Shown here one piece after another: positions 33,187 to 40,423 of a DNA stretch of 41,684 nt. Made by a program: the position numbers and the translations under genes. The notes beneath the pieces are model-generated. The model was not told the origin of the DNA. It did not search any database and worked only from the letters and a program-made list of their open reading frames with translations. The DNA comes from Elusimicrobiota bacterium (GTDB lineage Bacteria; CAYTYR01; UBA6262): assembly GCA_003153935.1 (NCBI GenBank), contig PMCA01000031.1, forward strand, positions 1 to 41,684, in the 5' to 3' direction. The first letter of the stretch is position 1. Each line of letters opens with the position of its first letter.

Positions 33187-33650
33187 TATTTCTTCCCTCC
33201 GGGCATATAGACCAGGCAGATTTCGTCGCAGTTTGGGAACTTGGGGCATTTTATGCATTCGTTCCAGATCTTATGCGGCAGTTCGTTCTTATCTATAACG
33301 GCAAACCCGTGCTTGGAAAAAAATTCCGGTTTATAGGTCAGCGCGAATACTTTCTTGATACCCAGCTGCTTAGCTTCTTTGAGACAGGCCGTCAATATCT
33401 TGGAGCCCAGGCCCAGCTTCTGGTAGTTCTTGTCCACGGCAAAACCCTTAACCTCCGCCAGGTCCTCCCAGTCAATATGCAAGGCGCCGCAGGCCACCAC
33501 TTTGCCTTTATCCTCGATCACAAAGAAGTCGCGCAGATTCTCATAGAGTTCGTTCAGGGCGCGGGGCAGCATTTCTCCCCGGTTGGCAAAGAAGTTGATC
33601 ACTTTTTGTATTTCCGCGACATCTTTAATTTTAGCTTTACGCAGTTTCAT
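33186..33650 (-). CDS. N-acetyltransferase, short ArgA-like (probable amino-acid N-acetyltransferase)
   Basis: GNAT fold of 154 aa. VKGFAVDKNYQKLGLGSKILTACLKEA is the acetyl-CoA binding loop. The C-terminal FFSKHGFAVIDKNELPHKIWNECIKCPKFPNC is a block I associate with the short N-acetylglutamate synthase-like proteins of arginine synthesis, with three Cys that may bind a metal. GGAG precedes the ATG by 6 nt. It lies between the gamma subunit of the oxidoreductase and the ABC transporter. The glutamate substrate is inference. Confidence 0.78.
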   Translation of the reverse strand: MKLRKAKIKDVAEIQKVINFFANRGEMLPRALNELYENLRDFFVIEDKGKVVACGALHIDWEDLAEVKGFAVDKNYQKLGLGSKILTACLKEAKQLGIKKVFALTYKPEFFSKHGFAVIDKNELPHKIWNECIKCPKFPNCDEICLVYMPGGKK

Positions 33651-33659
33651 TCTCTGCTC

Positions 33660-34199
33660 CTATTTACTGAATTCGTATCCGGCTTTTATGGCTTTCTTGT
33701 TTATTTCCTGCAGGCCGGCTTTCTTACCTGTTAACAGGGTGGCTAAGGCTTCATTTACCGAACTTAACTTTACCACCGGCTTTATTTTCAAGTAAGTTCC
33801 CAGCGCCACCATATTGGCCACCCGTATGTTACCCAGCTGTTCGGCTATTTCCGACGCCGGTACTTGAGAAACACCCTGGACGATATTTTTAAGCGCTTCC
33901 GGCTGCACCAGGGTGGAATTTACGACTAGTTGCCCTTCCTTCTTCAGTTTGCGGTGGAACCGGTCCAGCGAAGGCTGGTTCAAGATGATCAATGTATCGG
34001 GAGCGCTGACCAGCGGAGAACCGATCTCTTCATCGCTGATGATAACGCTGGCATTGGCCGTGCCACCCCTGACTTCCGCGCCATAGGCGGGAAAGAAAGT
34101 GACGAACTTGCCTTCCAGCATAGCGGCCTGGGCCAGCAGCGTCCCGGTAAACATGACTCCCTGTCCGCCGAAACCGGCGACGATCAATTCCTCACGCAT
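33660..34199 (-). CDS. korC: 2-oxoacid:ferredoxin oxidoreductase, gamma subunit
   Basis: The 179-aa gamma chain of a CoA-dependent 2-oxoacid oxidoreductase. ELIVAGFGGQGVMFTGTLLAQAAM is the start seen in all gamma chains, followed by YGAEVRGGTANASVIIS. It overlaps the beta-subunit gene by 8 nt with AAGGA 5 nt before the ATG. It completes the four-gene set that starts at 36196. Confidence 0.88.
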   Translation of the reverse strand: MREELIVAGFGGQGVMFTGTLLAQAAMLEGKFVTFFPAYGAEVRGGTANASVIISDEEIGSPLVSAPDTLIILNQPSLDRFHRKLKKEGQLVVNSTLVQPEALKNIVQGVSQVPASEIAEQLGNIRVANMVALGTYLKIKPVVKLSSVNEALATLLTGKKAGLQEINKKAIKAGYEFSK

Positions 34200-34932
34200 A
34201 AATATCCTTTATGACGCCCAGCGGGAACTGTTTAGTCATATCTTCCTGCACGAATTTCAGTGATTCCTTCAGCGACAGGCCCCAGTTAGGCGGACATTGT
34301 GATAAAACCTCTATCAGCGAATAGCCCTTATTTTCTTTCTGCATCTCGAAAGCTTTCTTTATAGCCTTTTTGGTATTGATTATGTTCTTAACATTATTCA
34401 CCGCGCATCTTTCCAGATAGGCCGTGCCTGCCAGCGTAGCCAGTAATTCGCAGACCTTAATGGGATAGCCGGCCAGGTTTTTATCACGTCCAAAAGGCGT
34501 GGTAGTAGTCTTCATTCCTAACAATGTCGTAGGCGCCATCTGCCCGGTGGTCATGCCGTATATGGCGTTATTGATAAAGATAACGGTTATATTTTCGCCG
34601 CGGTTAGCCGCATGAACTGTTTCCGCCATACCGATGGCCGCCAGGTCGCCATCGCCCTGGTAGGTAAATACTATCCGGTCCGGCAGGACCCTCTTGATCC
34701 CGGTAGCCACGGCCGGCGGGCGTCCATGCGGAGCTTCGGTCACATCAAAATTCCAGTAATCGTAGGCGAATACCGCGCAGCCAACAGGCGCAATGCCGAT
34801 GGTCCTCTCTCTGACTCCCAGTTCGTCTATGACCTCCGCTACCAGCCGGTGTACAAGTCCATGCCCGCAGCCTGGGCAATATTTATGTTCGATATCGGTC
34901 ATGCTTTCTGGTTTGCAGTAAACTTTTTTCAT
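34192..34932 (-). CDS. korB: 2-oxoacid:ferredoxin oxidoreductase, beta subunit (TPP-binding)
   Basis: Binds thiamine diphosphate and a 4Fe-4S cluster. YCPGCGHGLVHRL near residue 18 carries cluster cysteines. The TPP and Mg2+ motif is GDGDLAAIGMAETVH followed by NNAIYGMTTGQMAPTT near 119. Length 246 aa matches the small beta chains of Kor/Vor enzymes. The ATG overlaps the alpha-subunit stop (ATGA). It needs thiamine diphosphate, and the same gene series encodes thiC and thiD2. Confidence 0.88.
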   Translation of the reverse strand: MKKVYCKPESMTDIEHKYCPGCGHGLVHRLVAEVIDELGVRERTIGIAPVGCAVFAYDYWNFDVTEAPHGRPPAVATGIKRVLPDRIVFTYQGDGDLAAIGMAETVHAANRGENITVIFINNAIYGMTTGQMAPTTLLGMKTTTTPFGRDKNLAGYPIKVCELLATLAGTAYLERCAVNNVKNIINTKKAIKKAFEMQKENKGYSLIEVLSQCPPNWGLSLKESLKFVQEDMTKQFPLGVIKDIYA

Positions 34933-35969
34933 ATCTTCTCAATTTCCTTTAAAATTTCTTCTTCGGTCGGCATACCGCCGCCCGCCCGGCCGTAAAAATG
35001 TACCGGCTTACGGCCATTAACCGCCAGTTTCACATCCTCTACCATCTGACCCGCGCTCATCTCCACCGTCAGGAAAGCTTTAGCCGTCCCAGTCAATTCT
35101 GCAATCGCTTTTACCGGGAATGGCCATAAGGTCAGCGGTCTTAACAGCCCCACGCTCAGGCCTTTTTTCCTCGCTGCCAGCATGGCGGAATAACAAACAC
35201 GTGCGCTGGTACCGTAGGCGACCAGTATAATGTCAGCTTTTTCCGTGTTCTGCTTCTGGCATCGTTGTTCCTGTTCTTTTATTACTTTATATTTCTTCTG
35301 CAGTTTTATATTATGCTCTTCCAGTGCCCCTTCTTCCATCAACAATGATCTTATTTTGCGTGGTGCCCGGCCTTGGCAGCCATCCAGCACCCAGCTCCGG
35401 TCGCCGTGATAGGTAGAATCAACTTTAACTTCCTCCATCGGCTCCAGGATCTGCCCGACTACGCCATCAGCCAGGATCATCACCGGATTGCGGTATTTCT
35501 CGGCCAGGGCGAACGCCTGCGCCGGCATCTCGAACATCTCCTGCACTGATGACGGCGCCAGGACGATCAAATGGTAATCGCCATGCCCGCCACCCTTGGT
35601 GGCCTGGAAATAGTCCGCCTGTGAACCGGCAATATTTCCCAGACCGGGACCGCCGCGCTGGACATTGACGATAAGAGCGGGCAGTTCACATCCGGCCATA
35701 TAGGACAGGCCTTCCTGTTTAAGGCTGATACCGGGGGAAGACGAGGAGGTCATGGCCTTGACGCCGGCGGCGCTGGCTCCCAGCACCATATTAATGGCGG
35801 CCAATTCGCTCTCGGACTGGAGAAAAACCCTCTTTTCTTCCAGCATCCGTTTAGACATATATTCGGTCAACTCGTTCTGCGGGGTTATGGGGTAGCCAAA
35901 ATAGGCGGCGCAGCCGGCTTTGATCGCGCCTTCACCCAGGGCCTCATTACCCTTCATTAGTTTTTTCAC
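34929..35969 (-). CDS. korA: 2-oxoacid:ferredoxin oxidoreductase, alpha subunit (VorB/KorA type)
   Basis: A 346-aa alpha chain starting KLMKGNEALGEGAIKAGCAAYFGYPITPQNELTEYMS, the pyrimidine-binding domain. It is followed by SSSSPGISLKQEGLSYMAGCELP and GGGHGDYHLIVLAPSSVQEM, both highly conserved in chains annotated as VorB (3-methyl-2-oxobutanoate) and KorA (2-oxoglutarate). The sequence alone does not separate these substrates. The GTG start shares one base with the ferredoxin TAG (TAGTG), with GGAAGGA 6 nt before it. Confidence 0.87.
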   Translation of the reverse strand: MKKLMKGNEALGEGAIKAGCAAYFGYPITPQNELTEYMSKRMLEEKRVFLQSESELAAINMVLGASAAGVKAMTSSSSPGISLKQEGLSYMAGCELPALIVNVQRGGPGLGNIAGSQADYFQATKGGGHGDYHLIVLAPSSVQEMFEMPAQAFALAEKYRNPVMILADGVVGQILEPMEEVKVDSTYHGDRSWVLDGCQGRAPRKIRSLLMEEGALEEHNIKLQKKYKVIKEQEQRCQKQNTEKADIILVAYGTSARVCYSAMLAARKKGLSVGLLRPLTLWPFPVKAIAELTGTAKAFLTVEMSAGQMVEDVKLAVNGRKPVHFYGRAGGGMPTEEEILKEIEKI

Positions 35970-36196
35970 TATTTATCCTTCCAGATCTCGATCGCTACAT
36001 CCGGGCAAACCTGGTAGCACAGGCCGCAGGAATTGCACTTTTCCAGGTCCACGATCTCTATATAATGATACCCTTTTTTGTTGATCTTTTGGCCCAGGCG
36101 CAGGTTCTTTTTCGGGCAGGTAATAACGCATAATTCACAGCCCTTGCACTTTTGCTCGTAAATCACGATTTTAGGCATGGATTCTTTAGGTTTCAT
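35969..36196 (-). CDS. korD: 2-oxoacid oxidoreductase ferredoxin-type subunit (two 4Fe-4S clusters)
   Basis: A 75-aa ferredoxin with two CX2CX2CX3CP motifs: CKGCELCVITCP near residues 17-28 and CNSCGLCYQVCP near 53-64. It carries electrons from the oxidoreductase to free ferredoxin. It is the first gene of the long series. The ATG at 36196 lies 8 nt from a perfect -10 box and has no ribosome binding site, so it may be leaderless. The alternative is the ATG six codons in (36178), with only a weak AAAGAA upstream. Confidence 0.87.
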   Translation of the reverse strand: MKPKESMPKIVIYEQKCKGCELCVITCPKKNLRLGQKINKKGYHYIEIVDLEKCNSCGLCYQVCPDVAIEIWKDK

Positions 36197-36204
36197 AATT
36201 AATA

Positions 36205-36234
36205 ATTATACCAATTTTAAGAGGAGAGTGTCAA
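36205..36234 (-). promoter_or_regulatory. consensus sigma70-type promoter of the korD-to-pckG series
   Basis: Perfect hexamers TTGACA (36229-36234) and TATAAT (36205-36210) with an 18-nt spacer on the minus strand. The korD ATG starts 8 nt later, so transcription is predicted to begin at or next to the start codon. Confidence 0.88.
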
Positions 36235-36251
36235 TTGAAAATAAGGGAGGT

Positions 36252-37946
36252 TTAGGACTTGTGGCTAGGGGCTTGCTTAAGGAGTTCGGCGGCGTGTTTC
36301 AGGCTGATACCGGTAAGGGTTTCCCCACCCAGCATCCTGGCCAATTCGGTAACCCTGTCTTTTGGCCCCAGTTTCCTGATCTGGGTAACGGTCCGGTCAT
36401 TTTTGGCTTCCTTGCTGACCTGCAGGTGATAATCAGCCAGTCCGGCTATCTGCGGCCAGTGGGTAACACAAATGATCTGGTGCCGGCGGGATAGCGCGGA
36501 CATCTTCCGGCCCACCACTTCCGCCATATTGCCGCCGATACCGGTATCTATCTCATCGAAAATAAGCACTGGTATCTTATCGCCGCTGGCCAGCACCGTC
36601 TTCAGGGCCAGCATGATCCTGGACATCTCGCCGCCGGAAGCGATCCGCGACAAGGGCTGGAGCTCTTCTCCTAAATTGGGACTGATCAGGAACTCTATCT
36701 TCTCAGTGCCGGTGGGACCGATCAAGGGTTCTTTATTTTCATCAACCTCAGGGACCAGGCTGACCTTGAACTTTAACTTAGGCAATCCCAGGTCTTTCAA
36801 CTCCTGTTCAGACTTATGCTCCAGCTTGGTCGCCTGTTGGCGGCGGGATTCAGCCAGTTGTAAGGCAATTCGCAGGGCTTTCTTCAGGGAAACCTCTATC
36901 TTGCCGGTTAAAGCCTCCCGGTTCTCCGCCAGATTGGTCAGCTTGGATAGTTCTTTCTCGATCTTCTCCCGGTAATTTATGATATCTTTGACCGTAGCGC
37001 CATATTTGCTTTTAAGCCGGCTGATCATCTCTTTCCGTTCGATCAGCTTATCCAGCCGGGCCGGATCAAAAGAAATTTTCTCTTTATAGTTACGTACCGC
37101 GTTGTTAACTTCCTCCAGGTCCACTATCCCTTCGGCCAACAGGGCCAGGCACGGTTTCAGGTCCTCGTCATATTCCTGCAGTAGCTGCAGATGGTGCTTG
37201 CTCTTGGTCAGCTGGGATAACACTGAGTTTTCCTGGTCGTAAAGCGACTGATAGACTTCATTGGCCAGGCCAAAGATCTTTTCCGCGTTGTTCAGCAGTT
37301 TTATCTCTTTATCCAGTTCCTCATCTTCATTTTCCTGCAGATGAGCGTCCCGGATCTCTTTGGCCTGGAACTGGTACAAGTCGATAAAATGCGCCCTTTC
37401 CTTATCGCTGTTCAGCAGGTCGTTGTACTCGCGTTTAAGGCCGGAATATTCTTCATAGGCCGCGGTCATCTTTTCCCGCAGTTCCAGTAAGCCGCCGAAA
37501 TCGTCCAGTATGTTCAATTGTTCCCGCGGCAGCAGGATCGCCTGGTGCTCATGCTGGCCATGCAGGTCCACCAGCAACCCGCCGATGCTCTCCAGCATGC
37601 CCAGGGTTATCAGCTGGTCATTAGCCAGGCATTTGTTCTTGCCGTTGTGGCTGATCTCCCGCGATAATAGCAGGCTATCCTCGCCGACGGAGATTCCTTG
37701 CTCTTTCAGCAGCCGGTGCAGGGGCTTATTATCCCTGACCGCGAAGGAGGCTTTGATAACGCAGGAGTCACTGCCTTTGCGGATAATACTGCTTTGCGCC
37801 CGGTCGCCGAGTATCAGGCCCAGCGCGCCGATGATAATGGATTTGCCGGCGCCGGTCTCCCCGGTCAGGACATTGAACCCCTCCGCAAAGTCAACATGCA
37901 GATCTTCTATTAACGCATAATTTTTTATACTTAATCTTTCGAGCAT
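36252..37946 (-). CDS. recN: DNA repair protein RecN
   Basis: SMC-like ATPase acting on double-strand breaks. The N-terminal MLERLSIKNYALIEDLHVDF and Walker A in LTGETGAGKSIIIGAL are canonical. A central coiled coil covers about residues 150-350. SRIASGGEMSRIMLALK is the ABC signature and PVLIFDEIDTGIGG is Walker B. The ATG at 37946 (564 aa) is chosen because GAGG lies 7 nt upstream and family members begin here; the ATG at 37985 would lie inside nadK. Confidence 0.95.
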   Translation of the reverse strand: MLERLSIKNYALIEDLHVDFAEGFNVLTGETGAGKSIIIGALGLILGDRAQSSIIRKGSDSCVIKASFAVRDNKPLHRLLKEQGISVGEDSLLLSREISHNGKNKCLANDQLITLGMLESIGGLLVDLHGQHEHQAILLPREQLNILDDFGGLLELREKMTAAYEEYSGLKREYNDLLNSDKERAHFIDLYQFQAKEIRDAHLQENEDEELDKEIKLLNNAEKIFGLANEVYQSLYDQENSVLSQLTKSKHHLQLLQEYDEDLKPCLALLAEGIVDLEEVNNAVRNYKEKISFDPARLDKLIERKEMISRLKSKYGATVKDIINYREKIEKELSKLTNLAENREALTGKIEVSLKKALRIALQLAESRRQQATKLEHKSEQELKDLGLPKLKFKVSLVPEVDENKEPLIGPTGTEKIEFLISPNLGEELQPLSRIASGGEMSRIMLALKTVLASGDKIPVLIFDEIDTGIGGNMAEVVGRKMSALSRRHQIICVTHWPQIAGLADYHLQVSKEAKNDRTVTQIRKLGPKDRVTELARMLGGETLTGISLKHAAELLKQAPSHKS

Positions 37947-37966
37947 TAATTTTCCTCTAAACGGTT

Positions 37967-38785
37967 TTAAGCCCTTTCGCTCCATTTAAGTTTGGTGCGC
38001 AGAACTTCAAAATAATTCTTATAGGGATTGGTGATCAAATGCAGCTCTTCCTCCGCCGCCCTGATCCTGATAGTGTCATTGGCTCTTACCTTGACAGCGA
38101 CTTGCCCGTCCATAGTCAGGTTGCCTTCTTTGTGGTCTGATTTTAGGGTAACAGTTACGGTTTTCCGGGCGGGGACGATCAAGGGCCGCAGGGTCAGCAT
38201 ATGCGGGCAGATCGGCGCTATCACCAGCACCTTCATATCCGGGTAGACGATGGGACCGCCAGCCGACAGGTTATAGGCAGTAGAGCCGGTGGGCGTGGCA
38301 ATTATCAACCCGTCGGCAATATAATTGGCGACCAGCTTATTATCTACCTCCAGGTCCAGGCTGATCACTCTGGCTTCCCTGCTCATATTCACCACGACGT
38401 CATTCAGGGCCAGGTATTCACCGCGCTTGTGTCCACCCCGCCAGATCTCCGCCTTCAGCATCATTCTCTTTTCCGTGGTTACCTTACCGCTAACTATTTT
38501 GGTTAAGGTCTTGTAAAGTTCCTCCATGGTCACTTCCGTCAGGAAACCCAGACCGCCTAAATTAACTCCTAAAACCGGCACATTATATTCCGCCACCGCC
38601 CTGGCCACGCGCAGGATAGTACCATCTCCGCCCAGGGCGACTACCAGGTCATCCGGGCCCAATCTACCTTTTAGACGAGGCGAACTAATGACCGTGACCC
38701 GGTGGTTACGGAAAAACTTTTTGAGACCGCTCAAGGCGGCCAGCGCTTTCACTTTATTGGGATTGTAAGCTAACCAGACTTTCAT
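37967..38785 (-). CDS. nadK: NAD kinase
   Basis: Makes NADP from NAD with ATP or polyphosphate. DDLVVALGGDGTILRVAR holds the GGDG catalytic motif near residues 53-56. GVNLGGLGFLTEV, ALNDVVVNM and DGLIIATPTGSTAYNLSAGGPIV are further family blocks. Length 272 aa. It overlaps rsmD by 4 nt and precedes recN, a common bacterial pairing. Confidence 0.96.
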   Translation of the reverse strand: MKVWLAYNPNKVKALAALSGLKKFFRNHRVTVISSPRLKGRLGPDDLVVALGGDGTILRVARAVAEYNVPVLGVNLGGLGFLTEVTMEELYKTLTKIVSGKVTTEKRMMLKAEIWRGGHKRGEYLALNDVVVNMSREARVISLDLEVDNKLVANYIADGLIIATPTGSTAYNLSAGGPIVYPDMKVLVIAPICPHMLTLRPLIVPARKTVTVTLKSDHKEGNLTMDGQVAVKVRANDTIRIRAAEEELHLITNPYKNYFEVLRTKLKWSERA

Positions 38786-39330
38786 GATTTTATTCTCCGG
38801 TAAAAACTCAGGCGGGTATCGCCGTATTTTTCCTGCCGGAACATTTCCAGGTTGCCGGCTAAGATGGTGGTAGGTTCTTTATGGTGATGCTGGGCGATGA
38901 TCCAGCCCTCCTGTTCCAGCAGATCGTTCTGGGAAATAGCCTTAATGGTATCCATGGTTACGCCCAATTTATACGGCGGACCGACAAAGATCAGGTCAAA
39001 CTTCTGACCCAGGTTCCTGATCATATCAAAAACATTTCCCGGCAACACCTGGCCGCGGACGGCCAGCCCGGTCATCGTTAAATTATCCCGGATTATCTTG
39101 ACCGCTTCCGGCGCTTTTTCCACAAAAACAGCCTTGGCCGCGCCACGGCTAAGCGCTTCGATACCCACCGCGCCGGTGCCGGCGTAGAGATCAAGAAAAC
39201 GGCTGTTGCCGGTTCTTAACATTAAAATGTCGAATAGGGATTTTTTGATACGGGCTAGGATAGGACGAGTAGCTAAACCTGGCAGAGATTTTAATTTACG
39301 GCCTTTGGCGCTGCCGGCAATAATCTGCAC
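38782..39330 (-). CDS. rsmD: 16S rRNA (guanine-N2)-methyltransferase RsmD family, with altered motif IV
   Basis: SAM-dependent methylation of G966 in 16S rRNA by family. IIAGSAKGRKLKSLPG and RIKKSLFDIL are the N-terminal signature, and FLDLYAGTGAVGIEALSRGA is the SAM-binding motif I. Motif IV, normally DPPY or NPPY, reads GPPY here (Gly117, codon GGT at 38980-38982), so a key active-site acidic or amide side chain is missing; a single-base change from GAT would explain it. The rest of the fold looks intact at 182 aa. It precedes nadK. Confidence 0.88.
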   Translation of the reverse strand: MQIIAGSAKGRKLKSLPGLATRPILARIKKSLFDILMLRTGNSRFLDLYAGTGAVGIEALSRGAAKAVFVEKAPEAVKIIRDNLTMTGLAVRGQVLPGNVFDMIRNLGQKFDLIFVGPPYKLGVTMDTIKAISQNDLLEQEGWIIAQHHHKEPTTILAGNLEMFRQEKYGDTRLSFYRRIKS

Positions 39331-39333
39331 AAA

Positions 39334-39753
39334 TTATTCTCCGATGATTTGCATGACTACTTTACGTGAACGGGGATGCAGGTCGAAATCCACTAAAGCT
39401 ATCTGCTGCCAGGTGCCTAGCAGCAGTTTTTTGTGCTGGAACGGGACGGTCAACGAGGAGCCGATCAAGGAAGCGCGTATGTGGGAATGGCCGTTGCCGT
39501 CATGCCAGCGCATATTGTGAGCGTACTCGATCCCCTGCGGGATCATTTTCTCCATGGCCTTTTTGAAATCGGATACCAGGCCGGGTTCATGTTCTATGGT
39601 TATCAAGCCGCCGGTGGAACCGGGTATGAACAGGACTACGATGCCGTTTTTCACTTTGACATCCGACAACTCACCCTGCACTTCGGTGGTGATGTCGACC
39701 ATATCGGTTTCGCCTTTGGTCCAGAAACTCAATTCTTTCGTTACAACCGTCAT
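39334..39753 (-). CDS. YjbQ/UPF0047 family protein (secondary thiamine-phosphate synthase)
   Basis: A 139-aa single-domain protein with the UPF0047 signature: GIVVLFIPGSTGGLITIE, then HNMRWHDGNGHSHIRASLIGSS with three conserved His, and GTWQQIALVDFDLHPRSR. Members can have weak thiamine-phosphate synthase activity and bind a metal; the true role is unsettled. The window also has thiC and thiD2 but no thiE, so this protein could matter for thiamine here (inference). GGGAAGG lies just before the ATG. It follows tRNA-Ala by 31 nt. Confidence 0.9.
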   Translation of the reverse strand: MTVVTKELSFWTKGETDMVDITTEVQGELSDVKVKNGIVVLFIPGSTGGLITIEHEPGLVSDFKKAMEKMIPQGIEYAHNMRWHDGNGHSHIRASLIGSSLTVPFQHKKLLLGTWQQIALVDFDLHPRSRKVVMQIIGE

Positions 39754-39784
39754 TGCCTTCCCTTCTCTTTCTTTTCTTTAAAAA

Positions 39785-39857
39785 TGGAGGTGGGGGGATT
39801 TGAACCCCCGACCTTCTCCACGCCAAGGAGACGCTCTCCCAGCTGAGCTACACCCCC
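39785..39857 (-). tRNA. tRNA-Ala(GGC)
   Basis: A full cloverleaf of 73 nt without CCA. The acceptor GGGGGTG pairs with CACCTCC and has G3-U70, the alanine identity element. D-arm, 5-bp anticodon stem and T-arm are perfect. The anticodon loop TTGGCGT gives GGC with G at position 37, where alanine tRNAs usually have A. A73 is followed by a run of T. CCA must be added after transcription. Confidence 0.92.
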
Positions 39858-39875
39858 AACTCGCTACGCTCGTTT

Positions 39876-39907
39876 TCACAGGGGAAACTCTTTGTTTCCC
39901 CTAGTGA
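39876..39907. other. 13-bp stem-loop upstream of tRNA-Ala
   Basis: TCAC plus AGGGGAAAC pairs with GTTTCCCCT plus GTGA (one bulged base), with loop TCTTT. There is no T-run on either strand, so a processing signal or mobile palindrome is as likely as a terminator. It lies 18 nt before the tRNA 5' end. Confidence 0.5.
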
Positions 39908-39962
39908 CATTCGTCTGGACAATATGGCCTTTTTCTCTTTACTATATTGGCCAGTCCTCATT

Positions 39963-39991
39963 GTTACCCCTTCAGCACTATAACCATCAAA
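39963..39991 (-). other. possible 5' fragment of a 5S rRNA gene
   Basis: The minus-strand segment GGTTATAGTGCTGAAGGGG followed by TAAC resembles the 5' strand of 5S rRNA (GGT, then TATAGCGC, GGGGTAACACC). The match stops after about 29 nt, and no rest of a 5S gene follows. It may be a remnant or chance similarity. Confidence 0.25.
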
Positions 39992-40021
39992 CATATGGGC
40001 AACATGGTCATTCTTAAATAA

Positions 40022-40046
40022 CTATCCGCCTGGCGTAGGCGGATAG
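40022..40046. repeat. palindromic REP-like hairpin
   Basis: CTATCCGCC and GGCGGATAG form a perfect 9-bp stem around a 7-nt loop (TGGCGTA). It lies 25 nt after the stop of the coiled-coil gene and is followed on the minus strand by TTATTTAAG, so weak terminator use is possible. Such GGCGGAT palindromes are often dispersed REP-type elements. Confidence 0.55.
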
Positions 40047-40070
40047 CGACAGGATCGATTCCCTATATTT

Positions 40071-40394
40071 TTACTTTAATGGGATCTTTTTAAGTTTCCT
40101 TTTTTGTTGCGCGAACGCTGTTTTTTGTTTGCCGATTGACTTATCCATGGCGATTATCTGTTCGCATATGGCGTTCAAGTCTTTTTGTACCAGCTTGCCC
40201 TTTTTATATAAACTGAGGGCCTTAGTTCCCAGCGACATGGTCTTCATCAATTTCTGTCTCTCCAGGTCCAACTCCTGCACTTTGTGTTTACCCATCTGGG
40301 CGCCAATAACCGCGTCTTCTCCCACTACCTTGCTGATCTCCAGTGCTTTCTTCTTAATATTATCGAAGATCGCCTTCATTTCTTCGGTTTTCAT
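40071..40394 (-). CDS. small lysine-rich helical protein, function unknown
   Basis: A 107-aa protein, charged and almost fully helical. IFDNIKKKALEISKVVGEDAVIGAQMGKHKVQELDLERQKL begins it, and a probable coiled coil (ICEQIIAMDKSIGKQKTAFAQQKRKLKK) ends it. It has no signal peptide or cysteine. An ideal AGGAGG lies 5 nt before the ATG, so it is a real gene. It follows the NlpC/P60 gene by 29 nt and is probably cotranscribed with it. I do not recognise the family. Confidence 0.75.
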   Translation of the reverse strand: MKTEEMKAIFDNIKKKALEISKVVGEDAVIGAQMGKHKVQELDLERQKLMKTMSLGTKALSLYKKGKLVQKDLNAICEQIIAMDKSIGKQKTAFAQQKRKLKKIPLK

Positions 40395-40423
40395 TACTGC
40401 CTCCTAAAGTTTTATCGTCTGCT

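Noticed and set aside
33187-33258. N-terminal extension of the ABC ATPase to 33258
   Set aside because: The added residues overlap the acetyltransferase end in another frame, and the ATG at 33186 has GGAGGG upstream and a normal family start.
40022-40046. REP-like palindrome as part of an insertion sequence
   Set aside because: No transposase fragment, paired terminal repeat or target duplication is visible near it.
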